Source: Paenibacillus lutrae (GTDB lineage Bacteria > Bacillota > Bacilli > Paenibacillales > NBRC-103111). From it: a DNA stretch of 64,000 nt. The notes beneath the pieces are model-generated. The model had not been told where the DNA came from. It did not search any database and saw only the letters and a list, made by a program, of their open reading frames with translations. Shown here piece by piece: positions 9,701 to 18,600 of this stretch. Made by a program: the position numbers and the translations under genes. The stretch covers positions 97,654-161,653 of the forward strand of contig NZ_RHLK01000011.1 of the NCBI RefSeq assembly GCF_009757775.1, given 5' to 3'. The stretch's first letter is position 1. Every line of letters begins with the position of its first letter.

Positions 9701-10159
9701 AGTGCCGAGCTCCGCCAGAGCAACGCTTACTTCAGCAGCTCGGACGGCAAGTTCAATACCCGCTATGAAGCCCAGGAACGGTTCGGGGAGCTTCGGGATG
9801 GCAGCGTTGCCGTTAAAGGAGGCTGGAGAATTTATTCCAGCGGTCCGGGAATTTACATGAACCAGCTTATTTCCAGCTGCCTGGGGATACGGACCCAAGG
9901 CGGAGACCTTGTTGTAGATCCGGTGCTGCCGGCGGATCTTGACGGTCTGCGGTTTGATTTCCGGATTATGGATATCCCTGTCACCTTCCTGTACCATGCT
10001 GCGGGTAAACCGGTCCGGCGTGTAAGTGTGAACGGACATGATCTGATCACGGAGGAAGTGGCCAACCGTTACCGCGCGGGCGGTCTGCGGATCAAGCGTG
10101 AGGAGCTGCTGAAGCACCTTTCGGGCACTGGCCGGAATGTTATTGAACTAGTTAACTGA
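6737..10159 (+). CDS. GH94-type 1,2-beta-oligoglucan phosphorylase (SOGP-like)
   Basis: This large 1140-residue cytoplasmic protein has an N-terminal beta-sandwich region, a linker, and an (alpha/alpha)6-type catalytic half. The segment YGDGDWDDTLQPAN places an acidic pair at Asp786, where GH94 phosphorylases carry their general-acid Asp in a 'DWND'-like motif. GTRDVCQGPMEYF (about 655) and the WPQWFMFD segment are further GH94-like features. The size exceeds cellobiose phosphorylase (about 800) and fits 1,2-beta-oligoglucan phosphorylases. These use phosphate to release alpha-glucose 1-phosphate from beta-1,2-glucooligosaccharides. The GH3, importer and LacI neighbours match the known Listeria locus. 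Substrate assignment is inference from synteny and length. Confidence 0.75.
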   Translation: MTTCTSTSFDIQAGSLRFAFLNSGDIREITSGPFLINQWLANPIDGSLNNLYLRLHREEGIEAIPLLGVHSGSRFRYSGSQVIWEGTAEGMSYRVTFTLTPRDIWFWDVQVSGTADAEIDLVYGQDLGLADRGAVRSNEAYLSQYIDHTVFDDSALGRVVCSRQNQPQGTLFPYMQQGSLTKAAGFSTDGFQFFGLSYKETDKPEALSRNELANEIYQYEFAYTALQSERVRIGSGVEAARFVFYGLFKPNHPEAVTSLEYEEEVAEAWELAQRMYADDASGANGLAARSEGGAAAGFTAAKPVLRSADIGKPLTGESFTSEEIRHYFPERRLEERQEDELLSFFTETYEHVVLQAKELQVERPHGHILMSGDNARLNESVITSTSYMYGVFNSQLTVGNTSFNKMLTHARNALNVPKTAGQRIYIESGGEFRLLTLPSLFEIGFNYTRWYYKMPGDTVIITNFTAADAPEVHLQIVSEQGKAYRYLVTNQVVMNNNEYEVPFCRELEADGQTIAFTADNASDSAAVWPDLRYRMRVEGAGLGVTDESRLAPDAAPGSASLVVLEIGASASWSLTVQGLLRGEEAAFTGADAAQEAARYRDFLESVMNGFRLSRSGAGTDESLDKMNALAWWYTHNMLVHYSVPHGLEQYGGAAWGTRDVCQGPMEYFAATGKYDEIRDILRTLYAHQYEDEGNWPQWFMFDRYAHIQQEESHGDVIVWPLKILGDYLAATGDVAFLQEKLPYTKRHTFGFTEEQASLKDHVRKEVQYIQRNFLHDTHLSSYGDGDWDDTLQPANARLKKYMVSSWTVALTYQAVRQLSAVLTEADPDLSAELGEMAAGIKRDFSLYVLNTDVIPGFVYMEKPGETEFMLHPSDTKTGISYRLLPMTRSMISELFTPEQAEAHYRLIKEEMYYPDGVRLMNRPAHYDGGVSRHFKRAEQAANLGREVGLQYVHAHIRFVEAMAKLGKADEVWRGLQVINPVRIQDVVPSAELRQSNAYFSSSDGKFNTRYEAQERFGELRDGSVAVKGGWRIYSSGPGIYMNQLISSCLGIRTQGGDLVVDPVLPADLDGLRFDFRIMDIPVTFLYHAAGKPVRRVSVNGHDLITEEVANRYRAGGLRIKREELLKHLSGTGRNVIELVN

Positions 10160-10167
10160 GCCGAAAC

Positions 10168-10198
10168 GGCGGTCCTGCTGGACCGTCCTTTTGCTTTT
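10168..10198 (+). terminator. Terminator after the phosphorylase gene
   Basis: An 8-bp stem around GGTCC/GGACC with the tetraloop TGCT is followed by an interrupted T-run. It separates the enzyme genes from the LacI gene, which may therefore have its own promoter. Confidence 0.6.
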
Positions 10199-10283
10199 AC
10201 AACCGGATTCATTAGGGGATAGTAAGCAAGCGAAATAATGGTATGATTAACCTAATAGAAATGAAACGTGAGGAGAGAGTATT

Positions 10284-11258
10284 GTGGTCAGCATTAAAGA
10301 TATCGCAAAAAAAGCGGGTGTTTCTATATCGACGGTATCGTACGCGCTGAACGGCAGCTCCAAGGTAACGGATGAAACATGTGCCCGTATTCTGGCGATC
10401 GCCAAAGAACTGGACTATACGCCCAATGCAGCGGCACGGACACTTAAGAAAAGGCAGACGAAAATTATCGGTGTTTTTCTGACGGATTTTAGCGGCCCGT
10501 TCTATGGTCTGCTGCTGCAGGGCATTAAGGAAGGGCTGGACCGTCAAGGCTATGAGGTCATCGTATGCAGTGGGGAGCAGTCTCATCGTTTCCTTCCGGA
10601 GAGGATGATTGACGGCGCTATCGTGCTGGACGCGGCCTTCTCCGACAAGGAACTGCTGCAGCATGCGGACCGGGGGCATAAGATTGTCGTCCTGGACCGG
10701 GAACTGGTTCACCCGAATATTAATCAGGTGCTGCTGGATAACAAAGCGGGAGCGACACTGGCGGCGGAACATGCGCTGGATCTTGGCTATCGCAAACTGT
10801 ATGTCGTAACGGGGCCGCAAGCTTCCTATGACGCCAACAAGCGTCTGCAGGCCGTCAAACAGGTAATGGACCGGGTCCCGGATGCCGAATATACGGAGAT
10901 CGAGGGCAACTTCAGCAAATCTTCCGGCGAGAAAGCGGCAGAACGCATCCTGCAGGAATACAGGGAGCCGTCAGCTGTATTGTGCCTTAACGATGAGATG
11001 GCTATCGGCGTGTATAATACGGTCATGCAGTCAGAGTACCGGATCGGAGAGCATATCCATATCATCGGCTTTGATAATATTGAATTGTCCGCTTACATGA
11101 CCCCGCGCCTGGCCACGATTGATTACTCCAAGCACAAATGGGGGGCGCTGGCAGCCGAACAGCTGCTGAAGATTATCTCCGGCGAAGCGGTCGAGAATGA
11201 ACGGATCTATGTCACGCTGGTCCCTGGAGAGTCTATTCAGCTTAACGAAAGGCCGTGA
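10284..11258 (+). CDS. LacI-family transcriptional regulator of the oligosaccharide locus
   Basis: This 324-residue DNA-binding regulator starts with GTG at 10284, 7 bases after AGGAGAG. Residues 1-60 form the LacI helix-turn-helix and hinge: SIKDIAKKAGVSISTVSYAL with the recognition helix, then YTPNAAARTLK. The remainder is a periplasmic-binding-protein-like effector domain, with GFDN near residue 260. Its likely targets are the two palindromes at 4313-4330 and 4464-4480, which would make it the local repressor, relieved by an imported beta-glucooligosaccharide. Target and effector are inferred from position. Confidence 0.9.
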   Translation: MVSIKDIAKKAGVSISTVSYALNGSSKVTDETCARILAIAKELDYTPNAAARTLKKRQTKIIGVFLTDFSGPFYGLLLQGIKEGLDRQGYEVIVCSGEQSHRFLPERMIDGAIVLDAAFSDKELLQHADRGHKIVVLDRELVHPNINQVLLDNKAGATLAAEHALDLGYRKLYVVTGPQASYDANKRLQAVKQVMDRVPDAEYTEIEGNFSKSSGEKAAERILQEYREPSAVLCLNDEMAIGVYNTVMQSEYRIGEHIHIIGFDNIELSAYMTPRLATIDYSKHKWGALAAEQLLKIISGEAVENERIYVTLVPGESIQLNERP

Positions 11259-11293
11259 GGATGACTGTGCGAGGCGAGCAAAGGAAGAGAAGG

Positions 11294-11327
11294 AGCCGCT
11301 AATCCCAAGTGATTAGTCGGCTTTTTT
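11294..11327 (+). terminator. Rho-independent terminator of the LacI gene
   Basis: The stem AGCCGCTAATC pairs with GATTAGTCGGCT, with one bulged T. The loop is CCAAGT and a six-T run follows. It closes the carbohydrate locus. Confidence 0.85.
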
Positions 11328-11830
11328 GGTTAGACAGGATTCTGTTCCGCAAAGGGGATAAGCCTAATCATTTCTCTCTCCCAGACTCATAAACAACCTC
11401 AAGCTGCTTCCATCTTTAAATAGCAGAGGATTACGTAACGATAAGATTTTCTTCCTATTAATCAAGTGAATACTCATATATATCCAGTTTATCATTTTTT
11501 AAGAACGGCGAATGTTATTCTTCTAGAGTGAAGTTTGGGATGTGCGAATTTCCAATTCATAATTTATATTTACTGATTATGGAAATGATAGATGGGTTAA
11601 ATAATTTAAAGAGGTAAGCCGCCCGAAAAAATTGCAATCAGAATAAGAATAAAATATTTTCAAGCTTATGGGTTGAAGGTAGTGGAGTCGCAAGAGAAAG
11701 AGCAGTCTATTCTCGATTGAGAAAAAACTGCTCCTTAATACTGCAAAATCTTATTTGAATTAAAGGTCCTTCCTAAACGTGATAACCTTTGAAGGGTCTT
11801 CCACAGGATTCTTCAGTGTTAATAATTTTC
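11328..11830. other. AT-rich intergenic stretch with one nested hairpin
   Basis: About 500 bases without a convincing gene on either strand. The composition drops to AT-rich, as in the small secreted-protein gene that follows. A nested hairpin lies at 11700-11733 (GAGCAGT/ACTGCTC outside, TTCTC/GAGAA inside). It lies about 100 bases beyond the stop of the minus-strand gene and, with the TTTCTCTT tail on that strand, could be its terminator. Confidence 0.4.
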
Positions 11831-12160
11831 TTAAGGCTGCACAGTAACATAATAAACAACTCTTGTACCACTATTCCATTCCGCAACTACAGTACCAGTC
11901 CCCGCTGCGAAAGCAGTTAAGTTTCCGAATCCATCTAGTCCAAGACAGTTAGTTGGATTTGCGGCTGAAATCGAAACATGATCGCCTGCAATTTTTCTGC
12001 CTTCTCCAACTCTCATAGTGATAGAGGAGTAAATAGTAGATTGTGTTTCAATTTTAGTAGGTTGATTACCTTGTACTGTTGCGGCGGATGCTTGGTTTGC
12101 AATTAAACCACTTGATAAGATTGTTGCAAATGCAGTTAAAGTTAGGATTGCTTTTTTCAT
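11831..12160 (-). CDS. Small secreted Ig-like (BIG2-type) protein
   Basis: This 109-residue protein has a clear Sec signal peptide ending in NQASA at about residue 26. The mature part of about 83 residues reads like a single bacterial Ig-like domain: a MRVGEG strand, a GLDGFGNLTAFAAGTGTVVA core and a terminal YYVTV strand. Two regions of the pattern, 'G-x-G-x-L-T-A' and 'G-T-x-x-V', are those of the BIG2 family, usually found as repeats in large surface proteins, so a stand-alone copy is unusual. AGGAGC precedes the ATG. The gene is more AT-rich than the surrounding genes, which suggests acquisition. Its function is unknown. Confidence 0.75.
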   Translation of the reverse strand: MKKAILTLTAFATILSSGLIANQASAATVQGNQPTKIETQSTIYSSITMRVGEGRKIAGDHVSISAANPTNCLGLDGFGNLTAFAAGTGTVVAEWNSGTRVVYYVTVQP

Positions 12161-12544
12161 TTTCTCAGCTCCTATATGAATTATTTTTTATGTTTATCTG
12201 GTTGTCTTTACGTTTTAATAGTAACAGAAAACTTTACAAATATCAACATAAATTACATATTATGTATTGTTTTATATAAAGCAATAACTAGACAGCATTT
12301 GAAAGAGCATAGCCTTACAGAAATTTATTAAGGAAACACTTACATCGGACAGAGGTATAAGGATGATTTTTAGCAGGGTACGAGCGTGGTACAGAAGGTA
12401 TCACCGTTTGTATCGATTGATGAATATCAGGGTTGAACAGAGGCTAGTAATGCTCAACGTAATAATATACTTCCTGTATCAAATGTCCTTGCATTCGTTC
12501 TTGCAAAAAAGAAATGAGCATGATAGAATAACTTCAGCTTAGAA
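12161..12544. other. AT-rich intergenic region without a supported gene
   Basis: It carries the leader of the minus-strand secreted protein and the upstream region of the TetR gene. A 59-codon open frame from 12363 to 12542 has an AAGG stretch just before its ATG, but I do not regard it as a supported gene. Confidence 0.35.
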
Positions 12545-12571
12545 AATGACCAAATGAACATTTTAGTCATA
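12545..12571. promoter_or_regulatory. Inverted repeat ATGACC...GTCAT upstream of the TetR gene
   Basis: ATGACCAAATGA followed by TTTAGTCATAT forms a spaced inverted repeat with ATGAC/GTCAT arms. A near-identical element lies at 13189-13215 before the YhgE gene. It sits 19 bases before the preferred ATG at 12590. An operator for the TetR protein encoded between them is the simplest reading. Confidence 0.7.
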
Positions 12572-12589
12572 TCGTATCGAGGTGATGAA

Positions 12590-13162
12590 ATGGCAGTTGA
12601 CCGTCGTGAACTTATTATAGAAGCGGCGTCAAAATCTTTTGCTCTATTCGGGTACAAAGCGACTACAATGGATCAGATTGCCAAAATCGCAAATGTAGGC
12701 AAAGGAACTATTTATACTTATTTTATTAATAAGGAAGAATTGTTCCAGGAAATCATGAACCGGCTCATTCAGGAACTGAAGCATGTGGCCGAAGAGGCTT
12801 TGGATCCGAAGCTGCGCTTTTTCGAGAATTTGGGCAGAGTGCTGGATCGAATATTGGATTTTCAGGAAGAGCACGAACTGGCGATCAAGCTTTCACAAGA
12901 GGTCAAAGAGATCAGTACGCAAATGGCGCATGAAGGGATTCAGCAGATAGAGAAGGCGATTGTCGGTTACATTCAGCAGCAGGTTCAGTATGCGGTTGAT
13001 AAAGGCGAAATCAAGCCCTGCAATCCCGAAATTACGGCGTATGTGATGCTGAAACTGTTTATAGCATTGACCTCGGACTGGAGAAATACGCATGAACGGC
13101 TGGATAAGAAGCAAGTGGCTGAATTGCTCCGGTTTTATTTACAAGAAGGGTTGGCTCCATAA
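12590..13162 (+). CDS. TetR/AcrR-family regulator
   Basis: This 190-residue regulator has an N-terminal TetR helix-turn-helix: FGYKATTMDQIAKIANVGKG then TIYTYFINKEELF. A helical ligand-binding domain follows. The ATG at 12590 is chosen because GAGGTG lies 5 bases upstream. A longer frame from 12554 would run through the inverted repeat. The gene stands 76 bases before the YhgE-family gene. In B. subtilis a TetR protein (YhgD) is also encoded next to yhgE (known of the family). The shared inverted repeats imply autoregulation and control of the neighbour. Confidence 0.88.
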   Translation: MAVDRRELIIEAASKSFALFGYKATTMDQIAKIANVGKGTIYTYFINKEELFQEIMNRLIQELKHVAEEALDPKLRFFENLGRVLDRILDFQEEHELAIKLSQEVKEISTQMAHEGIQQIEKAIVGYIQQQVQYAVDKGEIKPCNPEITAYVMLKLFIALTSDWRNTHERLDKKQVAELLRFYLQEGLAP

Positions 13163-13188
13163 GCGCTGGCCTTTTTTTACGCAAGAAA

Positions 13189-13215
13189 ATGACCGTTTGA
13201 CGAAAATAGTCATAT
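13189..13215. promoter_or_regulatory. Inverted repeat ATGACC...GTCAT upstream of the YhgE gene
   Basis: ATGACCGTTTGA followed by AATAGTCATAT repeats the arrangement at 12545-12571 with the same arm sequence and spacing. It overlaps a TTGACG hexamer (13197-13202) that could act as a -35 box, so binding here would block the YhgE promoter. Confidence 0.7.
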
Positions 13216-13238
13216 AGTAAATTATAGGAGTGGGAAAG

Positions 13239-15470
13239 ATGAAGAAGGGTACTAGACAAAGACAATTCGGGAGTGAATTAGCTTCGATTGTGCGCAACCG
13301 CAAGGTGCTGATCCCCGTTATTGCGGTATTGATGGTTCCCGTATTGTACACGGCCATGTTTCTGGTGGCTTTCTGGGACCCTTACGCCAAGATGGCTGAG
13401 TTACCGGTAGCGATTGTCAATGCGGATAAAGGCACGGAGTTTAATGGGAAGACGCTGCATATCGGCGATGAATTTGTCCAAAAGCTCAAGGAAGACCCGC
13501 AGTTCCGCTGGGAATTCGTATCGAAGGATGAAGCGGCTGCCGGAATGGCAGACAAGAAATATTACATGACGATCGAAATTCCTGAGGATTTCTCGGAGAA
13601 GACGACAACGTTAACCTCTGACAATCCGACTGCGGCACGGTTCACCTATCTGCCGAATGAGAGCTTCAACTTCCTGGCTTCTCAAATCGGGGGTACCGCT
13701 GTAGAGAAAATGAAGGAATCTCTGAATAAGAACATCACGGAAACCTATGCCCGTACCGTCTTCGATCAAGTCGAGGAACTGACCGATGGGATCGGCAAGG
13801 CGAGCGACGGGGCCGGCAAGCTGGCTGAAGGAACATCTGCAGCTAAGGACGGCGCTATTAAAATCGAAGAAAACCTCGGCAATCTCGTTAACGGCACGTT
13901 AACTTTAAAAGAAGGCGCCGTGAAGCTGGAAGCCGGCGGTGCGAAGCTGGACCAGGGCGCCGCGAAGCTTAACAGCGGAGCAAGCAGTCTGGCGGGCGGC
14001 TTGGCGCAGCTGCAGGAAGCCCAGAAGCAGCTCGGTTCGGGCGCAGCGGATCTGGGAACCGGTGCCGCATCGCTGGGAACCGGCGCGCAGAACTTAAGCA
14101 GCGGCCTCACCCAGCTGGCAGACGGCAGCGGCAAGCTGACCGCCAGCTCCGGGCAGGCTTCGCAGGCTTCCAAGCAGCTCGCGGACGGTCTTGCCGAGTC
14201 CGGAGCGGGCGCGGCGAAGCTTGAGCAGAGCGCAGCTGATCTCGCGAAGGGGCTCGAAGGCCTTGCGCAGCAGAATGAGGAGCTTGCGCAGGATGTCGGC
14301 TTCCAGAAGCTGCTCGCAGGAAGCAAGCAGCTCGCCGCGGGCATGACCAGCTCCAAGGAAGCGCAGGAGCAATTGGGCCAGGGCGCGGCTCAGCTTAATC
14401 AAGGTTTGGGCCAGCTGAATTCCGGCCTGACTGCTTTTGACGGCAAGCTGAAAGAAGCCACAGCTGGCGGACAGAAGCTGTCTGCAGGCGGCCAGCAGGT
14501 AGCTGAGGGCGCCAAGAAGCTGACTGGCGGCATGGATCGATTCGGGGCCAAGCTCGGCGAAGCCCAAGCCGGAAGCCAGGAACTCGCAACCGGAGCAGCG
14601 CAGCTGACCGGCGGCGCTTCCGAGCTGCACCAGGGCTTAACCCAGCTCACCACTAATTTGAACCCGTTCATCGACGGTTCGCAGCAGCTCAAAGACGGGG
14701 CGGATCAGATTGCTTCGGGTCTTACGGAGCTGAATGACGGCTCGAACGAACTGTCCTCTAAGCTGAGCGATGCATCTGACAAAACATCCGGTCTTAAGGT
14801 GTCCGATTCGATGTACGATATGTTCGCTGGACCGGTGAAGGCCGATACGGAGAAGATCAACGAAGTTCCGAACTACGGAACAGGTTTCGCGCCATACTTC
14901 CTGTCGCTGGGTCTGTACGTAGGTGCTCTTGTACTGACCATTGTGTACTCGGTACGTGAGCCTGCGATTGCTCCAAGAAGCGGCTGGAGCTGGTTCTGGA
15001 GTAAAGCACTGACACTGATCACGGCAGGGACTATCCAAGCCATCGTGGCCGATGCCGCGCTTCTGTGGCTGCTTGATATGGAAGTGAAGAGCATTCCGCT
15101 GTTTATGCTGTTCTCGATTCTTACAAGTATCTGTTTCATGATGCTGATTCAGTTCCTGGTGACAACGATGCAGAATCCGGGCCGTTTCCTGGCTATCGTG
15201 ATCCTGATTTTCCAACTGACCAGCTCGGCAGGGACTTTCCCTCTGGAACTGATTCCGAACTGGCTGCAGAAAGTAACGCCTTGGCTGCCGATGACCTATT
15301 CGGTTGCAGGTCTTAAGGATGTTATTTCAAGCGGCAATTACGATTCCATGTGGAGTAACTTAGGCATTCTGGGTATTTTCACTGTCTTGTTCGCCGGCAT
15401 TACCCTGACCTACTTTATTGTGCTTCACCGTAAAACAAAAGCGCAGAACCTTGAGGCGAATCCCGCCTGA
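13239..15470 (+). CDS. YhgE/Pip-family membrane protein
   Basis: This 743-residue protein has one N-terminal transmembrane helix (about 22-42) and a conserved WDPYAKMAELPVAIVNADKG segment. A very long extracellular region (about 170-490) is built from short repeats such as 'L-x-x-G-A-x-x-L'. About six membrane helices at the C-terminus resemble ABC-2 permeases. This is the layout of the phage-infection protein Pip and B. subtilis YhgE, which are linked to phage adsorption and ESX-type surface processes. The ATG at 13239, 8 bases after AGGAG, is preferred to a GTG at 13230. It lies directly after the TetR gene and its putative operator. Confidence 0.9.
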   Translation: MKKGTRQRQFGSELASIVRNRKVLIPVIAVLMVPVLYTAMFLVAFWDPYAKMAELPVAIVNADKGTEFNGKTLHIGDEFVQKLKEDPQFRWEFVSKDEAAAGMADKKYYMTIEIPEDFSEKTTTLTSDNPTAARFTYLPNESFNFLASQIGGTAVEKMKESLNKNITETYARTVFDQVEELTDGIGKASDGAGKLAEGTSAAKDGAIKIEENLGNLVNGTLTLKEGAVKLEAGGAKLDQGAAKLNSGASSLAGGLAQLQEAQKQLGSGAADLGTGAASLGTGAQNLSSGLTQLADGSGKLTASSGQASQASKQLADGLAESGAGAAKLEQSAADLAKGLEGLAQQNEELAQDVGFQKLLAGSKQLAAGMTSSKEAQEQLGQGAAQLNQGLGQLNSGLTAFDGKLKEATAGGQKLSAGGQQVAEGAKKLTGGMDRFGAKLGEAQAGSQELATGAAQLTGGASELHQGLTQLTTNLNPFIDGSQQLKDGADQIASGLTELNDGSNELSSKLSDASDKTSGLKVSDSMYDMFAGPVKADTEKINEVPNYGTGFAPYFLSLGLYVGALVLTIVYSVREPAIAPRSGWSWFWSKALTLITAGTIQAIVADAALLWLLDMEVKSIPLFMLFSILTSICFMMLIQFLVTTMQNPGRFLAIVILIFQLTSSAGTFPLELIPNWLQKVTPWLPMTYSVAGLKDVISSGNYDSMWSNLGILGIFTVLFAGITLTYFIVLHRKTKAQNLEANPA

Positions 15471-15530
15471 CGGTCCATTGCGGGCATCGTAATAAAATAA
15501 GCGTGAGCGAATAAAAGAGAGAATTGAAAT

Positions 15531-15580
15531 GAGCCGTCCCCTAAGCAGCCAAAGCTGTTCAGGAGACGGCTCTTCTTTTA
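15531..15580 (+). terminator. Terminator after the YhgE gene
   Basis: GAGCCGTC (15531-15538) pairs with GACGGCTC (15566-15573), with additional internal pairing (GCAGC/GCTGT). A T-rich tail, TTCTTTT, follows. Confidence 0.75.
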
Positions 15581-15581
15581 C

Positions 15582-15639
15582 ACTGGAACCTTTACTTTCA
15601 CTGGAACCTTTTCACTGGAACCTTTACTCTACAGGAACC
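15582..15639. repeat. Short direct repeats ACTGGAACCTTT at the end of the protease gene
   Basis: Three copies of ACTGGAACCTTT start at 15582, 15600 and 15614, and a fourth degenerate copy starts at 15631. They span the stop codon of the minus-strand S8 protease gene. On that strand each copy encodes a Val-Pro-Val unit, but in different frames. Confidence 0.7.
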
Positions 15640-18600
15640 AGTTCATCCGTGGTTTTACGATCTGGAACCTTGGACTTGCTCAGAACGACTGGCACTTTGA
15701 CGGTTGTTTTAATTTCCGGATTTTTGACGGAAGAGATCGTGACAGTCAGTTCGACATTCACGATTCCTTTTGCCGGAACCAGTTTCAAGATGCCCTTGTT
15801 ATCAATATAAGCTTTGTTGTTGCTGTTCGTCACTTTATAGAGAATGCCATCGGTTTTAGGAAGTTTGAGTACAGGCTGGTTGAGCTTCTTGGTGTTCACG
15901 ATTTCCGTTTTGAACTTATCTTTGGCTTGCGCGACCTTGTCGCTTTCCAGATTGGCAATACGCAGCGAGGTATAGGCCGTGTATGCGATTTGTTCCGGGT
16001 TATTGCCGTACTTGTCGAGTTTTTCTGCAAGAACCGCCAATTTATAAGTGCCGGAACCGAGTGTTTTCACAATCAGTTCGCCATTCTCATCTGCTTCTCC
16101 GTCGACATAAGAACCGTCAATACCTTCAAAAGAGTACACGCCAGGTTCGATCGGCTTGTACTCGCCCGCGCTGTTGCGCTGCGCGATCTGATCGATGCGG
16201 CCGATGAGTTTGTCATCCAGTCCGAAGAGCCACAGTGATAGAGAATTGATGTTCTTGGCCGTCAGACGGAAGGAGAGGTCCGAAGTTGTCGGGCCGTCCT
16301 CGTCATTCTCCGGATAAATGACCGTTTCGGTCAGTTCCAGCTCTTGCAGTCCGAAGCCGTTCTCCGGCTTCTCTGCTCCGACGTGAACGGCGAATGGCAG
16401 ATGCAGCGTAGGCTGACCGGTCTTCTCCAGTACGACTTCACCTTCGTACACACCCTTCACGGCATTAGCTTTAGGCGTTACGGAGAGGAAGAATGATTTC
16501 TCCGCGCCTGCGGCTGCCGTAATTTTACCGCCGCTGCTCAGCCCGAGGAGCTCGGTAGTCAGATTGTTGACATCCGGTGTAGGCGTCGGTGCATTCGGAT
16601 CGGAAGTCACGCTCGAATGAAGGACGACTTTAGCGGAATAGGTCTGGGATTGCTTGGATGTATTCTTGAACTGCAATTCTTTCTGGGCGTTGCTTCCCGG
16701 CGCTACGACACCAAAGGAGGCGGAGGAACCGTAGTTGGTTACCGGCTGCGGATTCCAGTATTTATCCAGGATGGTGATCGGCTCTACCGTTTCCAGAAGG
16801 GCAGTTGTCTGGATCGCGTTCGCCAGATTAGCGCGCCCTGCGCCCTGCGAGTACACATCGTACAGCGTTCCGTTCAGATCGCGGATCTTGTCGGATGTGT
16901 TGGCAAGTCCGGCGCGGATATCGGCAGGTGTCCAGGCCGGGTGCTGCTGCTTCAGCAGCAGGGCAAGTCCGGCCACATGAGGAGCCGCCATGCTGGTACC
17001 GCTGTTGCGGCTGTAGGCGCGGTCATAGGAAGCGCCCGGCTTGAACTTGCCGTAGGCCGGCCAGGTGGACAGCACGCTCACGCCCGGAGCGGTGATATCC
17101 GGCTTGATGCCCAGATCGGCATCCACGTTCGGTCCGCGGGAGCTGAAGGTGGCCATCGTGTCACCGGGAGTTTCCGTATACGGGTACTCCGGTCCGAAGG
17201 CAAGCTTCAGTGCACTGCCCGGAGCGGCGAGTGCCTTGCGTGCCAGTGCGCGCCCCTCGGTTCCTTTCATATCGAAGGTCGGGATATACTCGAACCCGTC
17301 ACCGAGGAAGGCGGCGGACCCGATATGCCCGTCACGTCCGATTACGGAAGGGGACAGATCGGCAGCATTCGGGTTGCTGCGCTCCGTGTTGCCGTTGAAG
17401 ATAATGGCGGCTTTGGCGCCTTTACTCTTCGCAGTGGTGATCTTATCGATGAAGGCAATGCCTCCGCGTGAGATCAGCACGACTTTTCCGGCGACATCCT
17501 TGCCGTCATAGTCTTCATTCTGTCCAAGATCCACGTAGACGACATCTTGGGCACCCGTGCCCAGCAGGGCAGCGAAGTTCTCCTTGCCGGTCTCCCAAGC
17601 CATTACGTTGAGATCGTAAGGCGCGTAAGCTGCTGCGGTAACGGTCGCCGCCTGATTCTGTGCAGCGGAGATGGAAGCCGATGCGGAGGCAGCTGCCGTG
17701 GCCGCGGCAGAGGCTGCTTCCGTTACGGTAGCCTTGTACTGGTTCGTCGTACTCGTCACGGCACCTACGGAAATGGCAAGCGGAGAGGTTGCCGGGGAAC
17801 CGAGGGAGTAATAGTAAGGTCCCTTGTCCGCTGCGTTCCCGTTGGCGATGACAGTGACAACCCCGCCGAGTACGGCGTTGTTAATCGCGACAACATCGGG
17901 GGAATTGGAATCTTTCTCGGAATCTGAGCCCAGGGACAGGTTGATGACGTTCATGCCGTCTTTGACTGCCCGCTCGATCCCGTCAATAACCTGCGCCGAT
18001 GATCCGGAGGCAGAACCGGTTTCGGTATTGCGGCCGAGTACTTTGTACACATAGAGGTCGGCTTCATAAGCGACGCCCTTCTGCACGATGTCTGAAGTCT
18101 TATTAGCCGCCCGTCCGACAATTGTGCCGGACACGTGGGTTCCGTGAGAGGTGCCTTCGAACCCGGTCCGGTACGGATCTTCTTCCGGAGTGAGCGGAGG
18201 TTCCTCGTAAGGATCATTGTCCTTCTCAAAAGAATCATAGCCGCCCTTATAAGCGTCTTTGAGATCGGGATGCAGGTAATCCACGCCCGTATCGATTACG
18301 CCGACCTTGAGGCCTTTACCGGTCAGTCCTTTGGCCCAGGCGGCATCGGCGCCTATCTGCTTGAGCGGATTGCTGTCATAAGTGGGGCTATTGGCATCGA
18401 GACCTGCCGGTTTACCGACAGGAATCGGATAATAGTTAGCGCTGTGGTGGATAGATTTCACGCCCGGAAGCTTTGCGAGTTCGGGAATCTTGTTCGCCGG
18501 AACGGTTATTTCGAGACCATTCAGTACCGTGTTGTACTGATAGTTGACGGTCATCGCGATTCCGCTGCTTCTGGCGCTGTTCAGTAAAGTGGTCTGCTCT

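Noticed and set aside
12363..12542. A 59-codon open frame with an AAGG stretch before the ATG upstream of the TetR gene
   Set aside because: The composition is very basic and aromatic, a second frame over the same bases is equally open, and there is no promoter or terminator.
13141..13180. Terminator after the TetR gene
   Set aside because: A T-run is present, but the stem before it pairs poorly, so termination there is not supported.
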